A stretch of 58,436 nucleotides of DNA from Nostoc commune NIES-4072. Its GTDB lineage: Bacteria; Cyanobacteriota; Cyanobacteriia; Cyanobacteriales; Nostocaceae. The stretch spans positions 3,689,600-3,748,035 of the forward strand of contig NZ_BDUD01000001.1 of the NCBI RefSeq assembly GCF_003113895.1. The letters are read 5' to 3'. Positions 37,987-46,962 of the stretch are shown here, piece after piece. The first letter of the stretch is position 1. Every line of letters starts with the position of its first letter. The notes beneath the pieces were generated by a model, which made no database searches, was not told where the DNA came from, and was given only the letters and a program-made list of their open reading frames with translations. The translations under genes were made by a program, and so were the position numbers.

Positions 37987-38028
37987 CCGAAAATATCTTT
38001 GGCAAATCGCCAAAAAGTTTATTTTCGG
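37987..38028 (+). promoter_or_regulatory. Two-tier hairpin in the sigA leader
   Basis: CCGAAAATA at 37987-37995 pairs with TATTTTCGG at 38020-38028, and inside it TTTGGC (37998-38003) pairs with GCCAAA (38009-38014). No T tract follows, so this is not a standard terminator. It lies 78 bases before the sigA start, within the probable untranslated leader. Confidence 0.5.
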
Positions 38029-38091
38029 TTGATGAATAGCTCGTTTAAAAGAGCAGTAAACACATCTTGAGTAATTGATTCTGCAAGGAGC

Positions 38092-38109
38092 ATGAGGAAC
38101 GCGGCATGA
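38092..38109 (+). promoter_or_regulatory. Five-codon open reading frame overlapping the sigA start
   Basis: An ATG at 38092, seven bases after a strong AAGGAG, opens the frame M-R-N-A-A-stop. Its TGA overlaps the sigA ATG (ATGA at 38106-38109). sigA also has its own GAGGA nine bases upstream, inside the mini frame. The layout suggests translational coupling or leader control of the main sigma factor. Confidence 0.5.
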
Positions 38110-39275
38110 ACCAGGCTAACAACGTACTCGAAAGCATATATCAGCCTGACCTAGAAATAATGAATCAGCCTGAGCTCGAGTTAGAAGAACTCTTAATAGA
38201 CGATGAAGAGGACTTGCTGATCATCGATGAAGGTGACGAGGAATTTTTAGAGCCTCAGTCTGATGAGGACGACGCAAAGTCTGGAAAAGCCGCTAAATCG
38301 CGTCGTCGGACACAAAGCAAGAAGAAGCACTATACCGAAGATTCAATTCGGCTTTACTTGCAAGAAATTGGTAGAATTCGGCTGTTGCGGGCAGACGAAG
38401 AAATTGAATTGGCGCGGAAAATCGCTGATTTGCTGGAATTAGAGAGAGTGCGGGAAAGACTCTGTGAACAGTTAGATCGCGATCCTAGAGATAGTGAATG
38501 GGCAGAAGCAGTACAACTACCTTTGCCGGCTTTTCGTTATCGGCTCCATGTTGGCCGTAGGGCGAAAGACAAGATGGTGCAATCTAACCTCCGTCTTGTA
38601 GTTTCAATTGCCAAGAAGTACATGAATCGTGGTTTGTCGTTCCAAGACTTAATTCAGGAAGGCAGTCTCGGTTTGATTCGTGCCGCCGAAAAGTTTGACC
38701 ACGAAAAAGGTTATAAGTTTTCTACATACGCTACCTGGTGGATTCGTCAAGCAATTACCCGCGCGATCGCAGACCAATCCCGCACAATTCGGCTTCCAGT
38801 TCACCTTTACGAAACCATCTCTCGGATTAAGAAAACTACCAAGTTACTGTCTCAAGAAATGGGTCGCAAACCCACTGAAGAAGAAATCGCCACTCGCATG
38901 GAAATGACCATTGAGAAGTTGCGGTTCATTGCTAAATCTGCCCAGTTACCCATTTCATTAGAAACACCCATTGGTAAAGAAGAAGATTCTCGATTGGGCG
39001 ATTTTATTGAATCCGATGGTGAAACCCCAGAAGACCAAGTTTCCAAAAATCTTCTGCGCGAAGACCTTGAAAAAGTCCTCGATAGTCTAAGTCCTCGTGA
39101 ACGCGATGTTCTCAGACTGCGTTACGGCTTGGATGACGGTCGGATGAAGACTCTTGAAGAAATCGGACAGATTTTCAACGTCACCCGCGAACGCATTCGT
39201 CAAATTGAAGCGAAAGCACTCCGCAAGTTACGCCACCCAAATCGTAACAGTGTTCTCAAAGAGTATATTCGGTAG
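38106..39275 (+). CDS. sigA: Principal RNA polymerase sigma factor SigA (RpoD, group 1)
   Basis: A 389-residue sigma-70 factor. An acidic N-terminus of about 55 residues ([21 protein letters not shown]) is followed by a basic [12 protein letters not shown] stretch and then region 1.2 ([19 protein letters not shown]). Region 2: [55 protein letters not shown]. Region 3: [17 protein letters not shown]. Region 4: [17 protein letters not shown] and [20 protein letters not shown]. The acidic N-terminus and full regions point to the housekeeping factor rather than group 2. The leader carries a hairpin and a coupled mini reading frame. A terminator follows at 39345. Confidence 0.96.
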   Translation: MNQANNVLESIYQPDLEIMNQPELELEELLIDDEEDLLIIDEGDEEFLEPQSDEDDAKSGKAAKSRRRTQSKKKHYTEDSIRLYLQEIGRIRLLRADEEIELARKIADLLELERVRERLCEQLDRDPRDSEWAEAVQLPLPAFRYRLHVGRRAKDKMVQSNLRLVVSIAKKYMNRGLSFQDLIQEGSLGLIRAAEKFDHEKGYKFSTYATWWIRQAITRAIADQSRTIRLPVHLYETISRIKKTTKLLSQEMGRKPTEEEIATRMEMTIEKLRFIAKSAQLPISLETPIGKEEDSRLGDFIESDGETPEDQVSKNLLREDLEKVLDSLSPRERDVLRLRYGLDDGRMKTLEEIGQIFNVTRERIRQIEAKALRKLRHPNRNSVLKEYIR

Positions 39276-39344
39276 TCATTAGTCATTAGTCATTGGTCAT
39301 TAGTGAATAAAATGACAACTGACAAATAACAAAACAAATAAAAA

Positions 39345-39377
39345 ACCTGGTAGTGAATTAGCACTCCAGGTCTTTTT
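39345..39377. terminator. Terminator between sigA and the HLIP gene
   Basis: ACCTGG-T-AGTG pairs with CACT-CCAGGT with a single bulge, preceded by five As and followed by CTTTTT. The flanking A and T runs make it suitable for both convergent genes. Confidence 0.85.
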
Positions 39378-39405
39378 ATTTATAGGTCATCTTGGATATT
39401 AAAAC

Positions 39406-39591
39406 TTATAGGATGCCCCAAAAGTGTAGAAAGCCTTGACCAGAAAAAAGCTCAACCAAAACGGCTGCCAAAAAGCCGATCATTGCCAAGCGACCGTTCC
39501 AAATTTCTGCTTGTGGAGTAAAGCCCCAACGCCAAGCGTTGCGATCTTCAATTACAGGAGTAGTTACTTTTGTTGTAGTTGCATTTGTCAT
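39406..39591 (-). CDS. High-light-inducible protein (HLIP/SCP, CAB/ELIP family)
   Basis: A 61-residue one-helix protein of the light-harvesting-like family. The chlorophyll-binding helix has the signature [23 protein letters not shown] (ExxNGRxAM). The N-terminus is polar with [10 protein letters not shown] just before the helix. Such proteins sit in the thylakoid membrane, bind chlorophyll and carotenoid, and protect photosystem assembly under strong light. GGAG lies eight bases before the ATG at 39591. The upstream region has no clear RpaB (HLR1) box, so light control cannot be claimed from sequence. Confidence 0.95.
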   Translation of the reverse strand: MTNATTTKVTTPVIEDRNAWRWGFTPQAEIWNGRLAMIGFLAAVLVELFSGQGFLHFWGIL

Positions 39592-40244
39592 GATTCAAAC
39601 TCCAAGCTTAATTTTTAAGGTTTATTTCCTTATGTAAACTAATATAACAAATATTTTAATAAAAGCAACATGTTTTATACTTTTGTTTCCATAGCTTGAC
39701 ATGAACAATAGGAATTAATAGTAGCTAAAACATCTATCTTTGGATACAACTATAGGACTTCTAGCATTTCACGAAAATCTTGATACATATAGATTTTCCG
39801 TATGAGCGCACAGCTGTGCGCCCCTACCAAGGTATTTGTATTAACTCAAGACTTTTGGCTGAGTATCTTAATTTATTAATATAAATTCTCAATTATTTTA
39901 CTATGTAAGTAGTTTTTTCTGCCTACACTCGTTGAATAACAAGAATTTAAATTACAGGTAGATGTGTATTAACTATGGTTTAATTAGTAGCTTTTAGCAT
40001 TAATTTAAAAATCTAAAGTACAAAATGCTTACAGTTGAAAGTACCTTGTTTACCAGTCTTGTGGGTGAAGAGTTAAGTGGTTAAGACTGCTTTATATCTA
40101 CGCACTCACTAAAATTATTAATTTAGCTTTGTCATCCAGATAGTTAAGTTAGAGTTATTACAAATAAAACTAATTTATAAGTTTAGGCAATTTTCATTTG
40201 ATAAATTGATATTTAAACTGTTTGATAGTAGATCAAACAAATTT
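39592..40244. other. Divergent intergenic region
   Basis: A 650-bp AT-rich gap between the HLIP gene and the methyltransferase gene. It contains a short palindromic GCGCACAGCTGTGCGC with CCCCTAC (39804-39825), of the same family as 14549-14580. No gene seen. Confidence 0.5.
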
Positions 40245-41123
40245 ATGAACAAGCAGCAAACTAATGAGTTTGACAAAATTATCCTTACTGCTTTCATGGT
40301 TAGTCTAGCTAGACAATTCACAGATATTCCTTATGCAAAGGAGTTGGCACAATTAATAGAGACGCAAGGGTTGGTAAAGCTATCTCAACCACAAAATCAA
40401 GACAAAAGTGTTTTGCTTACCGCACGTATAGAAGCTCGTTATAAAGCCATCAACCAGGTCATAGCTCAATATCAAATCACACAAGTTCTAGAACTAGCAT
40501 CTGGTTTGTTACCGCGTGGGCTTTTGATGTCTAGCAATCCGAATATAACCTTTATTGAAAGTGATTTGCCTAAGATGATTAGTTGTAAACAGCAACTAAT
40601 TCAGCAACTAGTGGTAGAACGTCCTAACCTGTATTTTCTAGAAATTGATGCTACTAACCATCCCAGTGAGTTTTGGAAGAGTACTCCTCTACTCAAAGCT
40701 GGACAACCAGTCATGATTTTGTGTGAAGGATTGCTGACACATCTGACTTTGTTAGAAAAACAACTTGTGTGTGCCAATGTCCGCGAGATTCTTCACTCTT
40801 ATGGTGGTGTTTGGATTACTCCTGATTTCATTGATACAGGTAGCTTAGTGCGATCGCAACAAGATGACTCAGATTTACAAAAGCTATTACAAACAGGTAC
40901 TAACCTTACAGGCAGGTCTTTAGTAAATAATAATTTTGGCACACTCGATCAAGCACGGCAGTTCGTTTATGAACAAGGTTTTCGTGTAACAGAACATAGT
41001 ATGTTGAACGTAATAGACGAGTTAAGCTGCTTAGAAATTTTGGGTATTGATCCAGAAGTAGTAAGAAGAATGCTTGCTGCTCAATCTGTCTTTGCGCTTA
41101 CTCTCGATAGTCCCTCAAGCTAA
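40245..41123 (+). CDS. Class I SAM-dependent methyltransferase, LCMT/PPM1-like
   Basis: About 292 residues resembling the leucine carboxyl methyltransferase/TcmP group that methylates carboxyl or hydroxyl groups of small molecules. The order is ARIEARYKAINQVIAQY, then the SAM motif QVLELASGLLPRGL, the acidic strand IESDLPKMI, FLEIDATNHPSEFW, and PVMILCEGLLTHLTLLEK. The glycine motif E-L-A-S-G-L fits the family. The ATG at 40245 is preferred; a TTG at 40206 adds 13 residues. Its 3' end overlaps the truncated GNAT frame on the other strand by nine bases. Substrate unknown. Confidence 0.87.
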   Translation: MNKQQTNEFDKIILTAFMVSLARQFTDIPYAKELAQLIETQGLVKLSQPQNQDKSVLLTARIEARYKAINQVIAQYQITQVLELASGLLPRGLLMSSNPNITFIESDLPKMISCKQQLIQQLVVERPNLYFLEIDATNHPSEFWKSTPLLKAGQPVMILCEGLLTHLTLLEKQLVCANVREILHSYGGVWITPDFIDTGSLVRSQQDDSDLQKLLQTGTNLTGRSLVNNNFGTLDQARQFVYEQGFRVTEHSMLNVIDELSCLEILGIDPEVVRRMLAAQSVFALTLDSPSS

Positions 41124-41288
41124 AAACTCACCCGACGGCATTTTTTCGCCAAGATATTTTCGAGTTGCTTCTGCTAGGTTTGTGGTGTCAGAGTCACCTT
41201 TAATATCGCCAGCCTCACGCAGGAGTTCAAGACGCAGCCCGATTAGCGCCTCTAAATCCTGCAAGTTGGCTTGTCGCAAGTTGAACAT
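41115..41288 (-). pseudogene. Truncated GNAT acetyltransferase N-terminus
   Basis: A 57-residue frame on the minus strand starts at an ATG ten bases after gyrA and reads MFNLRQANLQDLEALIGLRL, then LLREAGDIKGDS and TRKYLGEKMPSGEFLA, then stops. This is the first third of a GNAT N-acetyltransferase, lacking the acetyl-CoA loop. The frame is cut where the methyltransferase gene ends, so a rearrangement or deletion has removed the rest. It would be cotranscribed with gyrA. Confidence 0.72.
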
Positions 41289-41297
41289 CACCCTAAT

Positions 41298-43814
41298 TTA
41301 TGATCGCACTTCGGCAACGGTGATAATTTTTTCATCGCGGTTGAGTTGGATGATACTCTCACCTTTAACATCTTTGCCCAATATTGGCACTGTTTCTAGA
41401 GATAACCGCACTACCCGCTCCTTATTCGTCACTAAAGCTACCTCGCCAGATGCGATCGCCGCTATAACCATACCAGCTAAGTTGTCAGTTTTGCTGGCAA
41501 ATTTCAGTGCTTGCGTGCCTAAATCGCCGCGATTAGCCGCTCTTAACTGACTTGCAGGCATTCGCTTGGCATATCCTTCTTGAGTGACTAGGAGTAGCTG
41601 GTCATCTTTCCCGATAGTGACACAGCCAACCATCTGCTGATTTTTCAATAACCGAAATGCTTGTAAACCCATCGCTGTGCGTCCCATGATCGGTAATTGT
41701 TCATCATTGACTGCAAAGCGCAACAGTCGCCCACCGGAACTAGCTAAAATCAGATGTTCGCCTGGTTTGGTGAACTGGGTAAATGACAATTCATCATCGT
41801 CTTTGAGCTTCAAAATTGTAATTCCGCGCCGAGTTAAGTTAGTAAATTCTCCCAGAGACAGCCGCTTAATCCGTCCCTCTTTTGTTAAAAGAATCATCTG
41901 CTTAGTTTCGAGATTTTCCGGCAGTAAAAAGCGGCTGACCACAGCTTCTTGAGCACCTTGAGCAGTATTACTGAGCATGGTAATCAAAGGTTTTCCTCGT
42001 GGGGAACGTCCAGTGGTTGGGGGAATTTCTCCCACCTTCACAGGATAGACTTTGCCGCCACCAGTTAGGATTAGCAAGTCTTTTTCTGTGTCAGTTAAAA
42101 CAGTTTGGATAATGAAGTCATTATCATGCAGACCATTTTCACCTTTTGACTTTTTCCCAGATGGCTGGGTACGGCGCACATAACCCCGTTGGGTAAATTC
42201 TAAAACCGCTTCCTCTGCTGGCTGTTCTAATTTTGGATTTTGGATGGTGGATTTGGGATTGTCTTCATCATTTTCTGATCCTCTGTTCTTCTGCTCCTCT
42301 GCCCTAGACTTTTGCTCCTCTCCAATTTTTGTCCGCCGGGGATCGTTGTACTTGCGCTTGAGCGATCGCAAATCTTTTTTCAGTGCCTTGAGTAATTCTC
42401 GGCGATCGCTTAGTAATAGCTCCAACAATCTAATTTGTTCACTTATCTGCTCAAATTCTTGCTGCAAATTTTGCTGTTCTAAACTGGTGAGGCGACGCAA
42501 CGGCATAGCCAAAATTGCATCTCCTTGTGCCTCACTCAAATCTAGTCGGCTACAAAGGTTTATTTTTGCTGTACTGCCATCGGGAGCTTGCCGCAAAATT
42601 TCAATTACCCGATCCAAATTAGATAGTGCTTTGAGTAAACCTTCCAGCAAATGCACACGACTTTGGGCTTTCTCCAACTCGTAATTGTAGCGACGGTTCA
42701 GCGTCTCTTCTCGGAAACTCAAAAACTCCTGCAACAGTTGACGCAAACTTAACTGGCGGGGTTGTCCATTCACTATTGCTAGGAGAATTGCCCCAAAAGT
42801 CATTTGCAAAGCAGTTTGATGATACAAATGCTGGAGAACTTCTTGGGGATTGGTATCGCGTTTGAGTTCAATTACCACCCGCATCCCTTCGCGATCGCTT
42901 TCATCTCGAAGATCAGAAATTCCTTGCAAACGTCCTTGATTTACTAAGTCCGCTACCTTCTCAATCCAGGCAGCCTTATTCACTTGATAAGGCAACTCTG
43001 TAATGATAATTGCCGTCCGTCGCTTGCTTCCCCTTGTGGCTGGAATTTCCTCCAGAGTCGCAATTCCCCGCAGCAGAATCCCACCTTTGCCTGTGGTATA
43101 TGCTTCTCGAATTCCAGCCTCACCAATTATTTCTCCACCAGTGGGAAAGTCTGGCCCTGGAATTAACTCAAATAATTTTTCATCTGGCAAATCTGGGTTG
43201 TCGATTAAGGCAATTAACCCATCGACCACTTCCCCCAAGTTGTGGGGTGGAACATTCGTCGCCATTCCTACAGCAATACCAGAACAGCCATTGAGCAACA
43301 GAAACGGCAACTGAGCAGGTAATACTGTTGGTTCTTGCTGGGAATTATCGAAGTTACCGACAAATTCCACAGTTTCTTCGCCAATTTCTGTCAGCATTCC
43401 CTCATGGCTGATGGGTGCGAGGCGCGTTTCTGTGTAACGCATTGCTGCTGGCGGGTCATTATCGACACTGCCAAAGTTACCGTGTCCTGCCAGCAAAGGA
43501 TAGCGGCTAGAAAAATCCTGTACCAGCCTGACTAAAGCATCGTAAACTGATTGGTCACCGTGAGGATGGTATTTACCCAACACATCACCCACTACACGGG
43601 CACATTTTCGATAGGGTCTATCTGGTACTAAACCGAGTTCGTGCATGGCATATAAAATGCGGCGATGCACTGGTTTTAAGCCATCACGCACGTCTGGTAG
43701 CGCTCGCCCGACAATCACGCTCATGGCATATTCTAGATAAGACCGTTGCATCTCGGTATGCAGGGCTGTTGGAATTACCTGTCCCGTTGCGAGAAGGTTT
43801 AACTGTTTTGCCAT
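41298..43814 (-). CDS. gyrA: Type IIA topoisomerase subunit A (GyrA/ParC-like)
   Basis: An 838-residue DNA breakage-reunion subunit. N-terminal winged-helix and tower: [52 protein letters not shown], and catalytic Tyr in AAMRYTETR. The coiled coil and gate follow to about residue 490, then a six-blade C-terminal DNA-wrapping domain (from about 540). A low-complexity linker of about 40 residues ([20 protein letters not shown] and [10 protein letters not shown], 42222-42333) sits between them and looks derived from intergenic repeats. The classical GyrA box (QRRGGKG) is not seen; the first blade has [10 protein letters not shown] instead. Cyanobacteria carry two such subunits, so this could be the ParC-like one. 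ATG at 43814. Confidence 0.9.
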   Translation of the reverse strand: MAKQLNLLATGQVIPTALHTEMQRSYLEYAMSVIVGRALPDVRDGLKPVHRRILYAMHELGLVPDRPYRKCARVVGDVLGKYHPHGDQSVYDALVRLVQDFSSRYPLLAGHGNFGSVDNDPPAAMRYTETRLAPISHEGMLTEIGEETVEFVGNFDNSQQEPTVLPAQLPFLLLNGCSGIAVGMATNVPPHNLGEVVDGLIALIDNPDLPDEKLFELIPGPDFPTGGEIIGEAGIREAYTTGKGGILLRGIATLEEIPATRGSKRRTAIIITELPYQVNKAAWIEKVADLVNQGRLQGISDLRDESDREGMRVVIELKRDTNPQEVLQHLYHQTALQMTFGAILLAIVNGQPRQLSLRQLLQEFLSFREETLNRRYNYELEKAQSRVHLLEGLLKALSNLDRVIEILRQAPDGSTAKINLCSRLDLSEAQGDAILAMPLRRLTSLEQQNLQQEFEQISEQIRLLELLLSDRRELLKALKKDLRSLKRKYNDPRRTKIGEEQKSRAEEQKNRGSENDEDNPKSTIQNPKLEQPAEEAVLEFTQRGYVRRTQPSGKKSKGENGLHDNDFIIQTVLTDTEKDLLILTGGGKVYPVKVGEIPPTTGRSPRGKPLITMLSNTAQGAQEAVVSRFLLPENLETKQMILLTKEGRIKRLSLGEFTNLTRRGITILKLKDDDELSFTQFTKPGEHLILASSGGRLLRFAVNDEQLPIMGRTAMGLQAFRLLKNQQMVGCVTIGKDDQLLLVTQEGYAKRMPASQLRAANRGDLGTQALKFASKTDNLAGMVIAAIASGEVALVTNKERVVRLSLETVPILGKDVKGESIIQLNRDEKIITVAEVRS

Positions 43815-44138
43815 GAGTTTTTTCCCTGAAATTTAACTACACTAAAGCCGTCGGAACTCAATATTGCAGCAACCACAGCATAACGGATGAAATGGGATTC
43901 CTAACAAAATATTGATAGTCATAAAAGAAAAAGCAGTAGTATCATCCTTGATGACACTATGTACATTGACTATTAAAAAGGAAACAGATAGCTGGTAGCT
44001 GTTTTAATGGAATGATAATTTGCTGCAACTTAATTTGTATAGACTCCATAGCCAGGATACTTGCCATGACTGCATTTTCTCATTTTAAATTTTGAATTGC
44101 CTAATCGCCTTACCTCTACCTCTATTACTAAAAATCTC
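43815..44138. other. Divergent intergenic region
   Basis: A 324-bp AT-rich gap with promoters for gyrA and the CheY-like gene. No gene or clear repeat was seen. The TTTTAAATTTTGAATT piece just before the regulator gene also occurs before the CTDH gene at about 5627-5643. Confidence 0.45.
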
Positions 44139-44543
44139 ATGAAAACTGTTTTAATTGTCGAAGACGATCTAATTAATGCTCGTGTTTTTTCCAAAATTTT
44201 GTCCAAGCGTGGCGGCTTGGGTGTAAAACACACTGAAAATGTTGAAGAAGTAATAAAAATTGCCCAATCAGGAGAAGCCGACCTGATTTTGATGGATGTT
44301 TCTCTGTCTAGAAGCGTTTATCAAGGTAAATCTGTTGATGGAATCAAAATTACACAAATGTTAAAATCTGATCCCAAAACAGCAAACTTACCCGTTATTT
44401 TGGTGACGGCACATGCTATGGAAGGCGATCGCGAAAACTTTCTCAAGCAAAGCGGCGCTGATGGTTACATTTCTAAGCCAGTTGTTGACCATCAACAGTT
44501 TGTTGACCAAATCATCGCACTTCTACCCACAGATGACCACTGA
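44139..44543 (+). CDS. Single-domain CheY-like response regulator
   Basis: A 134-residue stand-alone receiver domain. Acidic pocket VLIVEDDLINARVF, phospho-acceptor Asp in LILMDVSLSRS, Thr in VILVTAHAMEGDRE, and Lys in GYISKPV. It has an insertion (SRSVYQGKSVDG) after the phospho-acceptor, as in many cyanobacterial DivK/PatA-type receivers. No output domain. The ATG at 44139 (MKTVLIVEDD) begins exactly at the first strand. No kinase is adjacent. A hairpin at 44561-44603 follows. Confidence 0.92.
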   Translation: MKTVLIVEDDLINARVFSKILSKRGGLGVKHTENVEEVIKIAQSGEADLILMDVSLSRSVYQGKSVDGIKITQMLKSDPKTANLPVILVTAHAMEGDRENFLKQSGADGYISKPVVDHQQFVDQIIALLPTDDH

Positions 44544-44560
44544 GAATTGACAACTAATTT

Positions 44561-44603
44561 CAGGAATACTCGCCCGCAAAGGTTTTTGGGCGACTAGTTC
44601 CTG
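44561..44603 (+). terminator. Hairpin after CheY-like gene
   Basis: CAGGAA...CGCCC pairs with GGGCG...TTCCTG around a 12-base loop, 18 bases after the stop. The T tail is weak (TATTTAG), so termination is plausible but not certain. Confidence 0.55.
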
Positions 44604-44913
44604 TATTTAGTCAGTTTAGTATAGATGTACTACGAAAAGGTACTGTTAGGCAAGTGGTAATAAGAGAGTTAGGAGTTAGGAGTTATGAGTGAGGAGTTAA
44701 ATCAGTGAACAGGGAACAGTAAACAGTGATCGCGGTTTAAGTCAGGGATTTGACACTTCGGCAGAGCTACGTGACCACCCCGACTGAAACACACCACTTC
44801 CTAGTTGTGGGGACTCTGACTCCCAATGGACAAATTAACTGATAACTGATAACTGTTGAAATATTTAACTTCCAACTCCTAACTCCTAACTCCTAACTTT
44901 TAACTCCTAACTT
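44604..44913. other. Intergenic region with TTAGGAG heptamers
   Basis: Copies of GTTAGGAGTTA at 44667-44699 and the inverted CTAACTCC copies at 44868-44910 could pair across about 170 bp. The region separates convergent genes. No gene found. Confidence 0.6.
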
Positions 44914-45801
44914 CTATTGAGTAGGCTGTTGTTCAGGGGCTGATGATGAATTTTCTCGTTGCTGTAGTGCTGCTTGAATACGGGGTAATTCTAAGAATTT
45001 TTTCGTATCAGACAGTAGGCGATCGCCCCAGAGATTTTCTTTGAGAAAATTCAAACTACCATAGCGTTGATCGATGCGGAGTGCGGCTTCCCCGAAGGTT
45101 AATCCTTGCTGGTGATCGCCTTTGGTATACAGTGCCACTGCTAAGGCCAATAAAGGCTCTGCGGCTTGCTTATCAAGGGTTACAGCAGATTGCCATTGCT
45201 TAATCGCTTCGGAGATATTACCCTGTTCGTAGTTGATTAAGCCAATATTATTGATCGCCGGCCAGAATTTTTTATCGTGGGAGACGGCTTTATCGTACTG
45301 CGCGATCGCATCTGGCAATCGACCTAGCAGATAGTAAGCATTACCCAAATTAAACAAACCCTCTGGATCATTGGGTTTTAACTTCAAACCGTCTTGGTAA
45401 TTGACAATAGCTGCTTGGTAATTTTTCTGCTGAAAATTAGCTGAACCCAAAGCAAACAAAATATCACCATTTTTCGGGTTGAGAGATTGCGCTTTTTTCA
45501 GGCTAGCGATCGCCCCGTCAAACTCTTTGGTTTGCAGTTGCAATCCACCTAAGAGCAGCCACACTTTATCATTCTTAGGAGCCAGTTGACTAGCCAGCCG
45601 CGCTCGTGGCAAAGCTAAATCAACCTGTTGAAACTGAGCCAGTTGAGCCGCCTCTTGCGCCAAGGTCAACCCCTGCTTCTCTAACTTTGTCCCATCTAGT
45701 TGCAATGTATGGGGTATTAATGCCTGCGCGTTAGCGGCTTTTGGCATACTCCATAAACTACAGACCATTAGAAAAGAAATCAAACGAACATGTTTAGGCA
45801 C
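44914..45801 (-). CDS. Secreted TPR-repeat protein
   Basis: A 295-residue protein with a signal peptide (MPKHVRLISFLMVCSLWSM, cleavage near ANA-QA). At least five TPR units follow, at about residues 75-245 (VWLLLGGLQLQTKEFDGAIASL, LFALGSANFQQKNYQAAIVNY, LFNLGNAYYLLGRLPDAIAQY, INNIGLINYEQGNISEAIKQW). It ends in a Gln/Ser-rich tail. It should be periplasmic or lumenal and act as a protein-binding scaffold. The start is a GTG at 45801; no in-frame ATG lies before the signal sequence. No specific assembly role can be assigned. Confidence 0.85.
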   Translation of the reverse strand: MPKHVRLISFLMVCSLWSMPKAANAQALIPHTLQLDGTKLEKQGLTLAQEAAQLAQFQQVDLALPRARLASQLAPKNDKVWLLLGGLQLQTKEFDGAIASLKKAQSLNPKNGDILFALGSANFQQKNYQAAIVNYQDGLKLKPNDPEGLFNLGNAYYLLGRLPDAIAQYDKAVSHDKKFWPAINNIGLINYEQGNISEAIKQWQSAVTLDKQAAEPLLALAVALYTKGDHQQGLTFGEAALRIDQRYGSLNFLKENLWGDRLLSDTKKFLELPRIQAALQQRENSSSAPEQQPTQ

Positions 45802-45898
45802 ATTACCGCCTTTAAGCCACTAATCAAAGAATCTTTCAGCTAGCTTAAACGATCTCTGCTGTTGACGGTAGCAAAATCTTGCATCATTAGGATTAATT

Positions 45899-46028
45899 AG
45901 GGAGTGGGGAGTAGGGAGTGGGGAGTGGGATGAGGGGAGCAGGGGGAGCAGGGGAGGCAGGGGGAGAAGAATTAAGAACCAATGCCCAGACCAATTCCCC
46001 ATTCCCCATTCCCCACTCCCCACTCCCT
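45899..46028. repeat. Inverted GGGAGTGGGGAGT / ACTCCCCACTCCC repeat pair
   Basis: A GGGAGTGGGGAGTAGGGAG tract at about 45900-45930 is complementary to CCCCACTCCCCACTCCC at about 46008-46028, with a GCAGGGGGAG block between. It could form a long GC-rich hairpin upstream of the TPR gene. Confidence 0.65.
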
Positions 46029-46041
46029 ATTAAAAAAACTT

Positions 46042-46093
46042 ATGACTTTGGTCATACATCACTTTGGAATTACTAATGACTTTGGTCATACAT
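46042..46093. promoter_or_regulatory. Two direct copies of ATGACTTTGGTCATACAT
   Basis: The 18-bp sequence occurs at 46042-46059 and 46076-46093, 34 bp apart (about three helical turns). Its core TGAC-TTTG-GTCA is itself a palindrome, which suits binding of a dimeric regulator. It lies between the divergent TPR gene (45801) and the secreted-protein gene (46249), about 155 bp before the latter. Confidence 0.5.
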
Positions 46094-46248
46094 TGGTTTG
46101 GGCGTTTTAAGCAATAATTAATATGTATGAATTTATACGAAGAGGTAAATATTAAACACCTTCATACTAAAACAGAAACAACTGTCTAAAGATTGCTGAA
46201 TTCAAACCTCAGCAAAATATAACTTTAAGCAAATAAGGAATCAATTCC

Positions 46249-46737
46249 ATGTTGAAAGCAAACCGAATTTCGATAGTCTTAGCTGCTGCTACCCTAATCG
46301 TTGTTCCCACTCTCTTGACTGCGCCTGCAAGTGCCCAGACGAAAGTCTATGTTGTTGGCGATCGCAATCAAGATTGGGATCGCGACGGCAGACGCAACTA
46401 TAGAGAAGACAGAAATCGAGACAGAAGTAATTGGAACCCCAACGGCAGACCCTATCCTGTAAAAATTAGAAACTCTAGAGAACGGGATAATTGGAACCGT
46501 GACAACCGATTCAATAACAGAGTAGTCAGACTTGGTAATGGTGACATCAGATATCCCAATGGAGAAATTATTCCTGCTAGATCCATAGTCAGACTGCGTA
46601 ATCAAGGTTACTTTAGACTTCCCAACGGGGATATTCTTCTTCCTAATCAGGAAATTGTTCCTGCTGGGAGATTAGTTAGAGTGCATGATGATTACTTCAG
46701 ACTTCCTAGTGGATTAGTACTGCAAATAAACCTTTAA
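46249..46737 (+). CDS. Secreted Asn/Arg-rich repeat protein, unknown function
   Basis: A 162-residue protein with a clear signal peptide (ISIVLAAATLIVVPTLLTA, cleavage near ASA-QT). Next is a very polar Asp/Arg/Asn-rich stretch (DRNQDWDRDGRRNYREDRNR) of about 60 residues. Two to three imperfect repeats follow of the form RLxNGDIxxPNxEIxPAxxxVR (VVRLGNGDIRYPNGEIIPAR, YFRLPNGDILLPNQEIVPAG, DYFRLPSGL). No known domain. AAGGA precedes the ATG at 46249. Upstream are the paired 18-bp repeats. It may be a periplasmic or surface protein; function unknown. Confidence 0.8.
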   Translation: MLKANRISIVLAAATLIVVPTLLTAPASAQTKVYVVGDRNQDWDRDGRRNYREDRNRDRSNWNPNGRPYPVKIRNSRERDNWNRDNRFNNRVVRLGNGDIRYPNGEIIPARSIVRLRNQGYFRLPNGDILLPNQEIVPAGRLVRVHDDYFRLPSGLVLQINL

Positions 46738-46962
46738 AACACGTAAGAATTCAGCACCCAGGAGTCAGGAGCCAGAATTTATCAAGAATCTAGAATGATT
46801 GGTATATTTATTCATAAAATGCTCTTTTGATTCTTTAACTATTCTGACTCCTGAATTCTGACTAAAATACTAAAAACTCAAAATCATTGTTGGTATAGGG
46901 CTACCAGGCTATATTAGCCGTGAATAACTAGCTCGGTAGCCGTTCTTTTTAAACGAAATTAT

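Noticed and set aside
39592..39720. RpaB-binding HLR1 box upstream of the HLIP gene
   Set aside because: TGTAAACTAATATAAC near 39634 shows only one good half-site, so it does not meet the two-repeat pattern.
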